Source: Basidiobolus meristosporus CBS 931.73 (taxonomy: Eukaryota; Basidiobolomycota; Basidiobolomycetes; Basidiobolales; Basidiobolaceae). Taken from it: a stretch of 64,000 nt of DNA. The notes below the pieces were generated by a model. It worked only from the letters and a program-made list of their open reading frames with translations. It did not search any database and had not been told where the DNA came from. This document shows, piece by piece, positions 11,978 to 22,411 of the stretch. Positions within the stretch are counted from its first letter, which is position 1. Each line of letters opens with the position of its first letter. Made by a program: the position numbers and the translations under genes. The DNA lies in NCBI GenBank assembly GCA_002104905.1, contig MCFE01000160.1, positions 62,001-126,000 on the forward strand. The letters are read 5' to 3'.

Positions 11978-12201
11978 AATATTAGCCGCCATGTATTTCA
12001 CCCGTTGAGTCCCATCCATGCAAGCCCTCCTATGGATCATATTGCAATTCATCTGGCTGGACCTTCAGCCTTATATTTTATCTTAAAGACCCATCTGCAT
12101 CCAATTGAATTTTGGTTGATTGGTAATTTGACCAAGTCCCAAATTTGACTTTTGATTGGGGCTTGATATTCCTCCATCATTGCAGATATCCAAAACTTTG
12201 T

Positions 12202-12600
12202 CTAAGGGCTGTTTAGGGCCTCCTTTACAGTCTGGGGTTCATCAATGTGGACAGCATAGGCTAAGTTTGTACCCTCATTAATATAATATTTTGGACTATT
12301 TCTTGTCTGGTTAGATCTCCGGGCATTTGATGCTGGAATGATAACTTCTGGGAAATACCTGGCCACTGATTCAGGCTGAACCAAAGCTGTAGGGTCTTCT
12401 GGAGTTAAAGAATTTTCATTGTCTTGCTCTGATGCAATCCTGACTATTTGTGGACTTGAGATCAGATTTTTGTCATCATCTACTGTCATTTGTTGGGAAA
12501 ATTTTAAGTATTCATCAATCAACACATTCTTGGACTTGATCTGCTTCTTTGCTTTGGTATTGTAGAGTCTGTATGCCTTACTCTCATTGCAGTAGCCCAT
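12202..12600 (-). pseudogene. Copia integrase C-terminal linker
   Basis: Starts MGYCNESKAYRLYNTKAKKQ and KNVLIDE, the conserved phrase after copia integrase (FxGYxxxxKxYRxxxxxxxxxxxxRDVxFDE). It continues through an acidic linker to AVHIDEPQTVKEALNSP, which in intact elements directly precedes RT. The stop after SP coincides with the junction to the gypsy relic, so RT and RNase H are absent. Confidence 0.8.
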
Positions 12601-12920
12601 AATATGTATTTTTCACTTTTTAGATCAAATTTTGACCAATTTCTTAGCAGTTTCTTGGCATATGCTATACACCCAAATATTCTTTGATGTTCTGCACTTA
12701 GTCTGTATCAATACCATTCAGCAAATGAAGTAGAATCATGTAGTATTCTGCTATAACTCCTGTCTTTAAGGTATATAGCTGAGGCAACTAACTCCACCCA
12801 AAAAATCAATGAATAATTTTTGAACTTGGATGATTGATCTTGCCATATTGGTTATTGATCTATTTGCACATTCTGCTACTCCATTGTGCTGTGGTGAGTA
12901 TGGTACAGTAGTCTCTTGCT

Positions 12921-13330
12921 TTATTCCATGAATCTAGCAGAAGCAGATAATGAGTTTTGAGGTATATTCTCCACCGTGATCAGAGTGTATTTTCTCAATT
13001 TTTTCACAAGTTTTTCTCTCCACCATGGCTTAAACTCCTCGAACATAGACAGAGCCTCTTCCTTTCTCTCTATGAAGTAGAGCCATGTGTATCTTGTATA
13101 ATCATCCATAAAAGTGATTAAATACTTCATCCTGCCTAAGGATAAATATGCATAGGTCCATACATATCTGAGTGAATTAGATCTAATATTTTCTTAGTTT
13201 TGATTAACCCAGAGCTCTTGAACAGATGCCTGGCTTGTTTCCCATATATGCAGGCTTCACAGTGGTCCAAAAATACTGGGGTATCAACTTTTACTCCAGA
13301 ATCTAGCTGATCTTTGATCATTTTGCACAA
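12921..13330 (-). pseudogene. Copia pre-integrase and integrase core
   Basis: 13330-13136 reads FLDHCEACIYGKQARHLFKS and LDLIHSDMYGPM: the CxxC half of the pre-integrase zinc region and the first catalytic Asp of the integrase core (HSDxxGPM). 13130-12921 reads YLITFMDDYTRYTWLYFIER, the next core strand. The later DxxG and Glu parts are broken by stops (12650-12920). Confidence 0.8.
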
Positions 13331-13427
13331 ATAATCAAAATTGATGTGTCCAAATCTCCTGTGACAAGCTATTATGTTTCTTCATTTAAGTTACTAGCAC
13401 TGGCTTCCAGATATAATGGATTATAAG

Positions 13428-13981
13428 TCACTTGTGTAGGTTCTGACTTCTGATACCCAAAGCAATATGGGCACTATTGTGATCAGTGATCCTGCATCCA
13501 GAATTGTCAAAACTGAAACTGAGTCCTTCTGCATTGGCCTTGCTTACAGATAGTAGGTTTTTGGCTATTTCTGCTATATCAAGTACTTCTTTATAGGACA
13601 GTATATGGCCTCCTTGGCTACTTCTAAGGCTTACATGGATAGTTCCTTCTCCCACTGCATCAAGTGCTCTATCCTCACCTATGAAAACCTTGATAATCTG
13701 AGTTTCTTGATATTTGGTAAAAAGTTCTTTTTGTTGTGTGAAGTGTTGAGATGCTCCAGAGTCAATATATCATGTCTGAAAATCCTTGTTTGTAGTCAAT
13801 TTAGTGCAGATATGAATAGTATATTGACTGTTGTCGCAGCATTTCCATATTCAGCCTTCTTTTGCCAACTCTCTCTCTTCCACGTGCTGGGCTGATTTGT
13901 GTTCTTTACTTTTGCAGTAGTTACAAAATAAGTGGCTATTCCCTTTGAAAGGTCTTGGGCATCTTCTTTGTTAGATATCAT
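13428..13981 (-). pseudogene. Copia gag end and protease
   Basis: From 13981 a Lys-rich gag end (ATYFVTTAKVKNTNQPSTWK) runs to 13796; then a protease (SGASQHFT region near 13760) in degraded frame; then 13655-13428 reads MGEGTIHVSLRSSQGGHILS and LLSVSKANAEGLSFSFDNSG, the conserved segment between protease and integrase in copia elements. Two frame changes separate the parts. Confidence 0.7.
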
Positions 13982-14020
13982 TGCCTATTGAAGCATTTTC
14001 TTCTTCCTTCTGATTGATGC

Positions 14021-14822
14021 TGCGGTAGGGTAAACTTACCTCCCACAGACAAGTTTATTCATATAGCTATTATGATGACTTATCCATATTCTATCTTATC
14101 TGTATTGTCCCATTCTTCTATTGCCCATATTATTAGTATTATCCCCATATGATGCTTATCCTGATTAGTTATTAGCATTTGTCATCCCAGTTGTTATTCA
14201 GCTTTGTGATCTATATATGTATGCACATTACGCAAGTACACATGTGAGTACCTGTGACACGTGACCTAAGTCTGTGTAACCATCCCTGTCATTTCAATAC
14301 CATATATGGTATCTCTATGTTGCATAGGTTTCAGACTACTGATCCCTAGTTGGTTGGATGTGCTCTGCCTTTAAAACCTTCCAGGACCTTCTTGGGGTAT
14401 TTTTAGCTCATAGTGATGTAATCAAGGATTCCACTGACACCTGGAATTTTCAAGAACCTTGTCATTAGTAATCACTTGGCAATCAGGAAAGTATTTTGGG
14501 GTAGTCAATACTTCATCAATAAATCATCCCTTCTATCAGTAACACTACTCCCATATTGATTAGCAGTTGACCACTGCACCTGCCTTCAACAGTTGTATCT
14601 CAGACCTGCCATCAAGGAGCTTTTCAGGGTAGTGCACAAGACACACAGAGGACTTTGGAGACACCTGGAGTACCTAGGAAGCTAGAGAAGCATGAGCTTT
14701 TACCATAGTGACATATTGACAAAGACTCCAGCAGCTTAGATCAAGAGGTTAATGCATCCATCAGACACCTCACACATCTTGAGTTGTCTAGCTTCTCCCA
14801 GGATTACCTCTACACCACCACA
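14021..14822 (-). repeat. Solo LTR of family B in copia gag
   Basis: An ~802-bp sequence with ends TGCGGTAGGGTAAAC and TACACCACCACA; it is the reverse complement of the solo LTRs at 29504-30307 and 31854-32657. It is flanked by ATGC (14017-14020) and GTGC (14823-14826), a 4-bp target duplication with one transition. It splits copia gag. Neither side shows internal retrotransposon sequence, so it is a solo LTR. Confidence 0.8.
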
Positions 14823-15555
14823 GTGCTTGATTTTGTTAAGTTTCATTCAGGAGCCTTCCATACACATGATATAAACTCAAATCTTCAGCTCTGGACTCTA
14901 GGACTGATACAAGACCCTGAAACTTCTCTGTTGGGCTATTCAGGATGGTTACTATCACATTCTTATCAGTAATTGGTATGCCCACAGATTCTATCTCATT
15001 TACCAGTAGTGTAGTTCTGTTAATTAAATATTTCATTTCCTCTGCTGGCAGCATGTTGTGGTTAAGAATTTCTGTCTAGGATACATTCTCTTAGCAGCTG
15101 AACATGACTGGTAGTTGTTTTCTAATGCCTTCCAGCCATTCTTTGCTGTTTTGGCATTTGATCATTGAATTAGCAATTTGTCTTTAACATGGGGGCAATT
15201 GCAGTTAAAGGCATTTTGTTCTTTCTTCTGGTACTTTAAGGCTTCCTCTCTCATGTTTTTAGCAGGGCATTCTTTTCTATGAGAAAATCCAAAAGGCCTC
15301 TTTCTTGTACCAGCATCTCAATCTTTGCCTTCCACACTTGGTAATTAGATCCATCAAGCTTTTCAGCAGAGGGGAAATTCCACCAATGGCAGTAGTAGAC
15401 ATTGCATAGAGTGACAGCTTGGGGCTCATAACCTGTTGTAAGAGTCTTGGTGATATTGGAAGCCCAACAAAAAGTAATTGTAATGATCCCATCAAAAGAC
15501 TGTTACAAAGTTAAAGTCCCATGACTAGGAGGTACTGATCCCAACAGGACACCAT

Positions 15556-16292
15556 TGTGGTGGTGTATAAGTCCAAGGGAGAGATAGATCCAGCACTTCT
15601 CAAGTATTTTGTGTGTGGGGTGTTCACTGAGTGCAATTACCTCTGGCAAAAGCTTGCTAGGAATACCTGGGTTCTGTCTCCAATCTAATGTGATGGGGAA
15701 AAAAGCCACAAGCTTGTCAAGGGAAAACTATTGAGCTACAATCCTCAACTTAATTGATCTCTTAACAAAAGTATGTGCTTGGTTCAGCATCTATTGAGAG
15801 GACAGTGTACTAAAGCTTCCAAAGTCAAAGCCACTGTAAACTCCACTAGCAGGGACTTGATAAGAATGCAGCTGTGGTCAATAGTTAAAAAGACAGAAAA
15901 GTATCTTTGCCTCTACAAGAAGAAACTTGGGAAGGAATCAAATATACTAAAAGATACCTACTCTGAGTATTCCTCACAAGTAGTGCCTCCAAGGTCAGTT
16001 GGCTGTCAACATGTTTTCCTGGGAGTGTCCTGTGGTCTGGGGTTGGAATCTCAGGTAGCAGTAGTAAGTGATCATGTGACTAGGTCATGTGACATGTGGC
16101 TACCATATATGGCATGGGACTGCATAAATTCTAATGGGAAGCTTCTATTGAATGTTCCATTGTGTAATCTTGACTTGGAGCTTTCAACAAGTTGCTTGAA
16201 TGTAGCAGAACTTTCTAGAAGAAACTGGGATTTCCTCACTGACTTGATTTGGCTAGATAATTGCAGACTGGGGATGTCATGTGAGCATGACA
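15556..16292 (-). repeat. 3' LTR of chromodomain gypsy element
   Basis: Read on the minus strand it begins TGTCATGCTCACATGAC immediately after a purine tract (16293-16308, AAAAGGGGAGAATAG) and ends TACACCACCACA. Its first half in plus orientation (15556-16060) is very similar to 28661-29170, the outer solo LTR, so these LTRs are related. Its other half (16060-16292) matches 23085-23312, the opposite LTR. Confidence 0.75.
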
Positions 16293-16948
16293 CTATTCTC
16301 CCCTTTTGAGGGGCTCTCCTCAAGCTTTTGGCTTTGGCTTGTGGGGTATGTCTGGTGAAATGGCACTACTAGATCTTGGCAGTTTGTTAGGCTTGCTGCT
16401 GGTTCCCAGGTTTGATCATTTGGGCTGTTACCCACCCAATCTACTAGATAGTGAAGTTGGGATCTGATGTACTTTGAGTCCAACACTTGCCAAACTTTAA
16501 ACTCTTCTTGTTTGGCCACTTGAATGGCTGGGGGATTTGCTGGGTGCCGGTTGGGTAGAGTACTTTCATGGAATGGCTCTAGGAGGGATACATGGGATGT
16601 ATCATGAGTTTTCATACTTGGTGGCAATTGTAGTTGGTACACAGTTGGACTAATTTTCTTCTTGATCTTGGATAGACCTAATTTCTTGTAGTCTAATTTG
16701 TCATAAGGGTGGCTGGTAGCAATGTTTCTTCTCAAGAGCCATACTGAATCTCCTTCATTAAGCTTGTGGCTAGGCTGCCATTTGTTGTCTGCAAACTTCT
16801 TGTACCCCTCAAGGGCTAAGGATAGTTCTTTCTTGAGTGTTTCTTGCATTTCCAGAATTGTTGATGCTTGTTCAGCTGCTGGGGGGCTCATAGGGTTGGT
16901 TGGGATCTGAATATCAAATTGCAGATGAAACCATAATTTGCATAGCAT
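16277..16948 (-). pseudogene. Integrase C-terminus and chromodomain
   Basis: 223-residue stretch: FADNKWQPSHKLNEGDSVWL, KLDYKKLGLSKIKKKISPTV (integrase C-terminal domain) and, near the end, IRSQLHYLVDWVGNSPNDQT followed by WEPAASLTN, which is a chromodomain (family pattern YLVKWxGxxxxxxTWEP). Chromodomains target chromovirus integration to methylated histone H3. The ORF ends inside the purine tract next to the 3' LTR. Confidence 0.85.
16293..16308 (-). other. Polypurine tract
   Basis: On the minus strand AAAAGGGGAGAATAG lies directly before the LTR start TGTCATG. This is the expected plus-strand primer position for reverse transcription and fixes the LTR boundary at 16292. Confidence 0.6.
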
Positions 16949-17426
16949 GGAGTGAGACCTGTTGCACTATGACAACAGTTGTTTTAGGCAAATTCTGCAA
17001 GTGGTAGCAGTTGGGTCCAGTTGTCTTGTTGATAATTAATATAGCACCATAGGTATTGCTCAAGGATCTGGTTGATTCTCTCTGTCTGGCCATCGGACTG
17101 TGGATGAAAAGTGGTTGAGAGCTTGACTTGCACACCAAGATATTGCATGAAGTGTTTCCAGAATTTTGATATGAACTGGGGTCCTCTGTCCAATACAATG
17201 TCACTGGGGATACCATGGAGCTGGAAATGTTCTTGATTACTAAGTGGGCAATCTCCTTAGCAACTATGTTCTTTGAGCAGGGAATAAAGTGAGCCATCTT
17301 GGTGAGCCAATCTGCCACCACTAGGATTGAATTGAACTGGTTTGATTTTGGGAGGTCAGTGATGAAGTCCATTGAAATAGACTTCCATTGCTGGTCAGGG
17401 ATTGGCAAGGGGTTGGAGAAGTCCAT
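16914..17426 (-). pseudogene. Gypsy integrase core, frameshifted
   Basis: 17426-17230 reads WKSISMDFITDLPKSNQFNS and VVADWLTKMAHFIPC, the first catalytic Asp strand. A frameshift follows; in the next frame 17193-16984 reads [20 protein letters not shown] (second Asp, DRGPQF) and [19 protein letters not shown] (catalytic Glu in QTERxN). All three catalytic acidic residues are therefore present but split over two frames. Confidence 0.85.
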
Positions 17427-17682
17427 ATGGCTGGTGTCTAGCAGATTTTACACTGTTACCTGTATCACAGGATTTCCCTGTTTTATACCTGGTCTATAGG
17501 TAATGACAAAGTCAATGCTGGACAGGAAGTGGGACCATCTGGCTTGTCTCTGGTTTAGTACTTATGAGGTGGTAAAGTACTCAAGGCTCTTGTGGTCACA
17601 GAAGATCTTTATCTTTTGGGCTGAACTGTCAAGGTAGTGTCTCCATTATTCAAAGGCAACAATGATTGCTAGTAGTTCCTTA

Positions 17683-17946
17683 TCATAGATTATCATAGTT
17701 TACTTCAGCTGGAGTAAATTTCTGGGAGTAGAATGCAATAGGGTGTAGTACACTCTTGTCATTGCACTGGGAAAGGATTGCACCGAGTGCAAAGTCCAAG
17801 GCATCAATTTCTATGATGAAAGGTTTCTTAAGGTCAGGGTAAGCAAGCAGCGGAGCATACAGGAGGGATATCTTGATGGAATTGAAGGACTTGGACTGTT
17901 CCTCATTCCAGGCAAAGGGCAGATTCTTCTGGGTGAGCTTTGTCAA
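17683..17946 (-). pseudogene. Gypsy RNase H, N-terminal part
   Basis: Reads LTKLTQKNLPFAWNEEQSKS, then PFIIEIDALDFALGAILSQ (catalytic Asp; family usually has ETDASDFAxGAVLSQ) and HPIAFYSQKFTPAEVNYD. It continues the polyprotein interrupted by the element at 17954-20081. A stop follows NYDNL where the catalytic Glu region begins. Confidence 0.8.
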
Positions 17947-18696
17947 GGGAGTAGACTTGTTTCATTGTACTGTGCCAGGGTGCACGGTGTGATCCGCAGT
18001 CTCTAAGAACAATTGGTTGCAATATTGTGGCTACCAGTAGGCAGGATTGCTCTTGGTCAATTTTGCACCATGTGGGACAATCTTGCACACTATGGCACAA
18101 TCTGACACAATGAGGTTGGCACAAATGATTGTGCCCACTTGTAATGTTTACATCATGTGCATAATTAGATGCCGCTATTATGGTAGGTAAAATCTGGTAA
18201 TTGGATATGATTCTTTAACAAAAATGGAAATAAATGCGTATCACACTATAAACTACACCAACACCTACCATTTTGGTTACCATCACTCCAATTGGATGGA
18301 ATCTCAGTGGTTAATTGGTCCAACAGTATCCTGAAGCTTTCAGCCCCCAATTGGCTCTTTGACCAATACACAAGCTACTTGATTTGCCTTCAAATATCCC
18401 ATTTTGCCCATTAAGCAAATAAATACCTGATCTTAGTGATTGGACAAGGTGTCATAGCTAGCATGCAACCAATTGTATGGGTGCAAATCAGATCAAATGG
18501 CTGCACTGGTGTCACAGATGATGTATACATATGCAGGGTGTTTATATATAGGGGTCCTGTCTCAAATGTGAGACAACCTTAACATTGCCTATATCAAAAA
18601 CTTAGTGATCACTTACTTGCAATGACTTGATGCAGATTGCAAAAAAAAATGAGTTGTTTGGATCATTACAAATAATAGCAATCCAATGCAATTGCA

Positions 18697-19812
18697 TCAT
18701 CCTCTCCTAGGCTTTTTTCTCACAGGGATTACTACTGAAGCATTTGGTAGTGATTCACTTTGCACACCTAAACTACTTTCTTGTTGACTATCCTCTTGGC
18801 TACTTGTGTATTTGTAGTCAGTATTTTGCCTCCTAGTTGGTGAGTGCAATGCTGCAGCTTGGCCATGCTGAATTGCTCCTGATGATGCAACTGAGCCAGC
18901 CTTCAGTGCTATGTGCTGACGCATTCCTTTACATGCCAAAGGCTCTGGTGGTGGAGGCACTTCATGTGGGTCATCGTCAGTCAGTTCACCAGAAGAAACT
19001 TGCTGATGGTCAGATGTAATGGCATGCGCAGATACAACTTGATGCGCTGGCATGGCCCTTGGCTGAGTTTAATGTGATGCTGCTTGTTGACACAACTTGG
19101 CCCACTCCAATGTACTTGTGTCTTTCTGAGCAGTTTGGTGGGTTCTGGTAGTTTTGCTCTAAAGCGTGTGTGTTGACCCAATACACATTGAGTTAATGCT
19201 GAGTGCTCTTGCAAAGGGTGTTGGTGTAGTTTGGACTGACGTGCGCTGGCATGCTGACGTTGCAAGGGATGGTAAAGAATGCAGCAAGGTGTGCTAACAC
19301 AATCTAGACAATGTTGCTTGCGGTCTATACTCTTCCTCTTGAAGCTCACCTTCTGACTCCTCAAGGTATTCACTAACCCTCTGTCTAATACTTTGCAACT
19401 GTTGCCTGGATCAGTTCTGTGGATATTGCTCTTGGAAGCCACTTAGCTCTACTAATATATCATGTAATACATTAGTCATTTGTGGCAAAAACTCATTCAA
19501 AATCTCTTTGGTTCCCAAAGTTGAGGCACAAACAGACGTGTCCGGCCTATACTGAGCAACTTGCGCGCAAAATTGCTCCCGCGTGGCTTCCTCATCAAAT
19601 CCCCTCACTCTCAGCTCATTCTTGATTTCAATACTTGTATTGTTAAATATCTTCTTAAATACATCCACTGACATCATGATGTAGAAATGATGCCACAGCT
19701 TTCTACTCAGGTTCTTCCATCTCTGTTGACTCTCCAAGGTATCTAGTTCTGCTAGATTAATGAGTAGTGCCCAAATATCTGTATGAAGGCTCATCATAGA
19801 CACTTGGCCCAT
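18697..19812 (-). pseudogene. Unrecognised ORF in the TIR element
   Basis: Three minus-strand open pieces follow one another in different frames: 19812-19411 (LESQQRWKNLSRKLWHHFYI, EILNEFLPQMTNVLHDILVE), 19442-18981, and 19053-18697 (SSGELTDDDPHEVPPPPEPL and, at the end, NASVVIPVRKKPRRG before a stop). The first piece is helical in character, the last is acidic, proline/serine rich with a basic KKPRR tail like a nuclear localisation signal. I do not recognise a family. Together they would make a protein of about 370 residues if the frames were once joined. Confidence 0.4.
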
Positions 19813-20010
19813 ACAGCAGAATAGGTAACATAGTTAAGATGCTCATCAATGCACAATTTATTCATACAAGAAGACATCCACTAAGAGAAATGTGTCTGGA
19901 GCATTATGAAGATTAAATAAAGCAAGGAAGGCAGTCCTCTGAGCAACATAAGTAAGATTGAGTAAAATTTCCAGTAACTATATCATACCACTGACATGAT
20001 TGTAGAAATT

Positions 20011-20056
20011 ATAGTGCCAGATAGTGCCAGATCAATCTGGCACTATCTGGCACTAT
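20011..20056. repeat. Perfect 22-bp palindrome, 2-nt loop
   Basis: 20011-20032 (ATAGTGCCAGATAGTGCCAG plus AT) is exactly complementary to 20035-20056, with CA as loop. Each arm is itself a tandem duplication of a 10-mer. It lies just inside the right inverted repeat of the TIR element and is expected to form a strong hairpin in single-stranded DNA or RNA. Confidence 0.85.
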
Positions 20057-20117
20057 GTGGCATGATCCAATGGAACAAGTCTAGTGACTATAGGAGTTTT
20101 CCACAACTGGAGAGCTT

Positions 20118-20738
20118 CTACTTCTTGGGGTCCATTCTTGTTCCATTTGAGCTGATATAATAACCTAAGAACTCAACCTCTTTCTGGTCAAACTCACATT
20201 TCTCTAGTTTGGCATAGAGGCCAGCAGTGTCAAGTTTGGTCAAGACTTTCTTGACATGAGAATTATGTTCTTCTTGGGTCTTGGAGTAGATCAAGATGTT
20301 GTCAAGGTAGATAACCACAAATTGGTTAAGGTATTCACAGAATATGTCATTCATCAGGTGTTGAAAGACAGCTGGGGCATTGGTGAGACCACATAGCATA
20401 ACTTTATATTCAAAGTGACCATATCTTGTTCTGAATGCAGTATTCCATTCATCACCAGGCTTGATCCTGACAAGGTTATATGCTCCTCTGAGGTCAATCT
20501 TGGTATATACTTTGGCAGCAGAGAGTTGATCCAACAGGGTGTTAATCAGGGGCAAAGAGTACCAGTACTTGATTGTGATCTTATTCAGTACACAGTAGTC
20601 TACACACATTCTTAGGGCACCATCCTTTTTTTTGACAAAGAGGATTGGGGTGCCAGCTGGGGACTTAAAGTGCTGAATAAAACCTTTCGGGAGGTTTTCT
20701 TGAATATAGTCATGGAGTTCTTTCAACTTGGGTTGCAA
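20118..20738 (-). pseudogene. Gypsy reverse transcriptase
   Basis: 206-residue RT with the full set of motifs: GTPILFVKKKDGALRMCVDY, KIDLRGAYNLVRIKPGDEWN, GHFEYKVMLCGLTNAPAVFQ, then VVIYLDNILIYS, and LGYYISSNGTRMDPKK. In the catalytic loop the usual YLDD reads YLDN, so one metal-binding Asp is changed to Asn (a G-to-A type change). With this change and the downstream insertion the enzyme cannot be active. Confidence 0.85.
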
Positions 20739-20804
20739 GAGGCTGTAAATAAGACCAAAGGTGGGGTCCTTCCTTCTTCAAGGTCAATGAGACAATCATA
20801 GGGT

Positions 20805-21635
20805 CTATGGGCTGGGAGTATTTGGCTTTCTTCTTGTCAAAGTCATGGCAAACTCTTGATACTTGGCAGATATTCCATTGGAGGGTGTTCCTTCAGTGAT
20901 GGTGGGCTTCTGGGTCTGGGGTAGCTTGGAAATGGATACTTCTTTACCTGAAAAATCAGATTGCTTCATGGAGTTGACATGGTGTATTCTGGGAAATGCC
21001 AGGTTTTTGGTCTTCCAGTTGATTGCTGGGTTATAGTGACTAAGCCATGTGCTTCCATGGACTATGGAGTAGTGGAGAGAGTTGATAATGTTGAAGGCTA
21101 GCTTCTTGTGGTGACCAGTACTGGACAGCTGGAGTAGACACATCTCATGGGTAACAGCACCAGAGGAGAGGGATCTTCCATTAATAACTTCTACTTGGAC
21201 AGGACAGGATCTCAGGACAGTGGGGATTTTGTACTTCTGGGCAAATGACTGGTCAATGCAACAGAAGGAAGCACCAGAGTCTATGAGAACAAGGGCACAG
21301 ACAGGACTGGATTCAGGAATGTGGATGTTGACATGCATTCTTAAGGACTGGAAGGACTTGGTAGCATATGATGTTTCTTCAATGTGCTGAATTTCATTGG
21401 AGGGTCCAGTTGCAAGCCTGTCATTGTAACTGGATATTGGAGTTTCCCAATAATTCAGGAGAAGATTGTTCACTGGATAATTGCAGGAGTTTGAAGCTGG
21501 ACTTGTTGTTAGGACAAGACTTGGCAAAGTGGCCTGGCTGGCCACAGTAAAGGCAGAGGTTTGCCTGCTGACATCTAGATCTTTCTTCTTTTGGGAGTTT
21601 CTTATATCTAGCACTGTCAATTTGCATAGGATCAT
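20805..21635 (-). pseudogene. Gypsy aspartic protease region
   Basis: 276-residue open stretch. The catalytic triad reads ALVLIDSGASFCCIDQSF (residues about 112-130), followed by CPVQVEVINGRSL, the flap region, and IVHGSTWLSHYNPAINWKTK, the usual ILGxxWLxxxNPxIDW strand. The C-terminal end leads towards RT (YQEFAMTLTRRKPNTPSP region with broken frame at 20800-20740). Confidence 0.8.
21421..21627 (-). pseudogene. Gag zinc knuckle
   Basis: Reads LCLYCGQPGHFAKSCPNNKS, a perfect CCHC knuckle (C-x2-C-x4-H-x4-C), the nucleic-acid-binding end of gag. It lies between gag and the protease and overlaps the protease ORF in another frame, which points to a frameshift (programmed or by decay) between gag and pol. 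Confidence 0.85.
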
Positions 21636-21846
21636 AAGGCTTAGTATTGGGTGACTGTATTACTGGGAAGGAGGTTGGCTGATTAGTATGTTGGAATTTC
21701 TGTTTCTTCTGGAAAAGACAATTGTCTCATTGGATTGCTTGATGAATAGCTTCACCCAAGGTGGTTGAGTCAGGGAGAGTGAGAAGTATGTCACTGACTT
21801 CATGATTGAGCCCATCTTGAAATTGACTAATCAGGGCAGCATCACC

Positions 21847-22353
21847 TCAAAGACTCAAATCACTGGCTGGTAGCCAGAATTCAGAAGCATACATGGATGC
21901 AGGTCTGTTTCCATGTGTCAAGTTGTTGATCTTGTTGGCAGCAGTTCTGGCTTGGTCAATGTTGCCAAATGTTAGCTCCATTTCTGTAAGGAAGGCTTGG
22001 TAGTTGCTGAGTAGAGGGGAGTTGGTTTCCACCAAAGGGGAGAACCATTTCTGGGCAGTTCCAGTCAGCAGGTTAGAGATATAACCAACTTTTGCTTGAT
22101 CTGTTGGGAACCAATTGGGTTGTAGTGACAAGTGGTGTTTCACTATGTTGATGAAACCTTGGAATTCATTCTGGGAGCCACTGAGCTTGGTAGCAGAAGT
22201 GATCTTGGGATTATGGTAGGAGGGAGCCTGGATAGGCTGTTGAGCATTTTGGCTCTGGAGTTGAGCAACAGAGTTTCTGAGGTCTGCATTGTCTTGTTGC
22301 AGCTGGGCAAAGGCAGCCATGAGACTTGCAATGTTATACTCTGGGCTGGACAT
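21847..22353 (-). pseudogene. Chromovirus gag, N-terminal part
   Basis: 168-residue stretch starting MSSPEYNIASLMAAFAQLQQ, with a heptad-like coiled coil and then the capsid-like retrotransposon gag region: FINIVKHHLSLQPNWFPTDQ, LTGTAQKWFSPLV, and FLTEMELTFGNIDQARTAAN. The frame ends at a TGA (21847) in a conserved position; gag then continues in the same sense (ALISQFQDGLNHEVSDILLT) to about 21730, so the stop looks like a point mutation. The zinc knuckle follows at about 21545. Confidence 0.8.
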
Positions 22354-22411
22354 GGAAGCAGGAGGCAGAGAAGCCTCTTGGACTTGATCAGGAATACTGG
22401 ATATTGCTAGC

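Larger units (their letters stand above)
9666..12195 (+). mobile_element. Second Ty3/gypsy relic, gag to integrase
   Basis: A plus-strand gypsy polyprotein relic of a lineage different from family A. Order: gag (9666-10470), aspartic protease (about 10690-10790, LDTGSSTSIISPNVVKELQL), reverse transcriptase (about 11180-11780: LKRTGLDPRSLNQLLQDDE, VLTKMDF, then LIFVDDVII with the catalytic DD retained), integrase zinc region (11840-11975), start of integrase core (about 12020-12120, PMDHIAIHLAGP). It is truncated at about 12195, where copia sequence on the other strand begins. Stops are frequent. Confidence 0.75.
12200..15460 (-). mobile_element. Ty1/copia fragment 1, gag to integrase end
   Basis: Minus-strand copia relic. 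Gag N-terminus at about 15430-15250 (KLDGSNYQVWKAKIEMLVQE), gag middle 15054-14836 (ITDKNVIVTILNSPTEKFQG), protease region 13981-13428, pre-integrase zinc region 13330-13136, integrase core 13130-12921, integrase end/RT linker 12600-12202. The element stops at EPQTVKEALNSP just before RT should start, where the plus-strand gypsy relic abuts. A solo LTR (14021-14822) interrupts gag. Confidence 0.8.
17954..20081. mobile_element. TIR element with TA duplication, unknown ORF
   Basis: A 2.1-kb insertion in the gypsy pol gene. Its ends are inverted repeats: 17952-17977 reads TAGACTTGTTTCATTGTACT then GTGCCA, and the reverse complement of 20058-20083 reads TAGACTTGTTCCATTGGATC then ATGCCA, 21 of 26 identical by eye. 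The outermost TA on both sides fits a TA target duplication, as in Tc1/mariner/pogo-type elements. No DDE transposase is visible; inside are minus-strand ORF pieces of unknown type. Bases 17980-18690 hold no ORF. Confidence 0.6.
16293..22411 (-). mobile_element. Chromodomain Ty3/gypsy internal region
   Basis: Minus-strand gypsy element, the most complete in the window: gag (22353-21847), zinc knuckle (21627-21421), protease (21635-20805), RT (20738-20118), RNase H (17946-17683 and degraded part to 17500), integrase (17426-16914), chromodomain (16948-16277). LTRs lie on both sides. The order gag-PR-RT-RH-INT-chromo is that of the chromovirus branch of Ty3/gypsy. A 2.1-kb DNA element (17954-20081) interrupts it between RT and RNase H, and several stops and frameshifts break the frames. 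Confidence 0.9.

Noticed and set aside
17954-20081. Helitron interpretation, because of a hairpin close to a CTAG 3' end.
   Set aside because: The two ends form a 26-bp inverted repeat with TA on both sides, and no Rep/helicase sequence is present; a TIR element explains this better.
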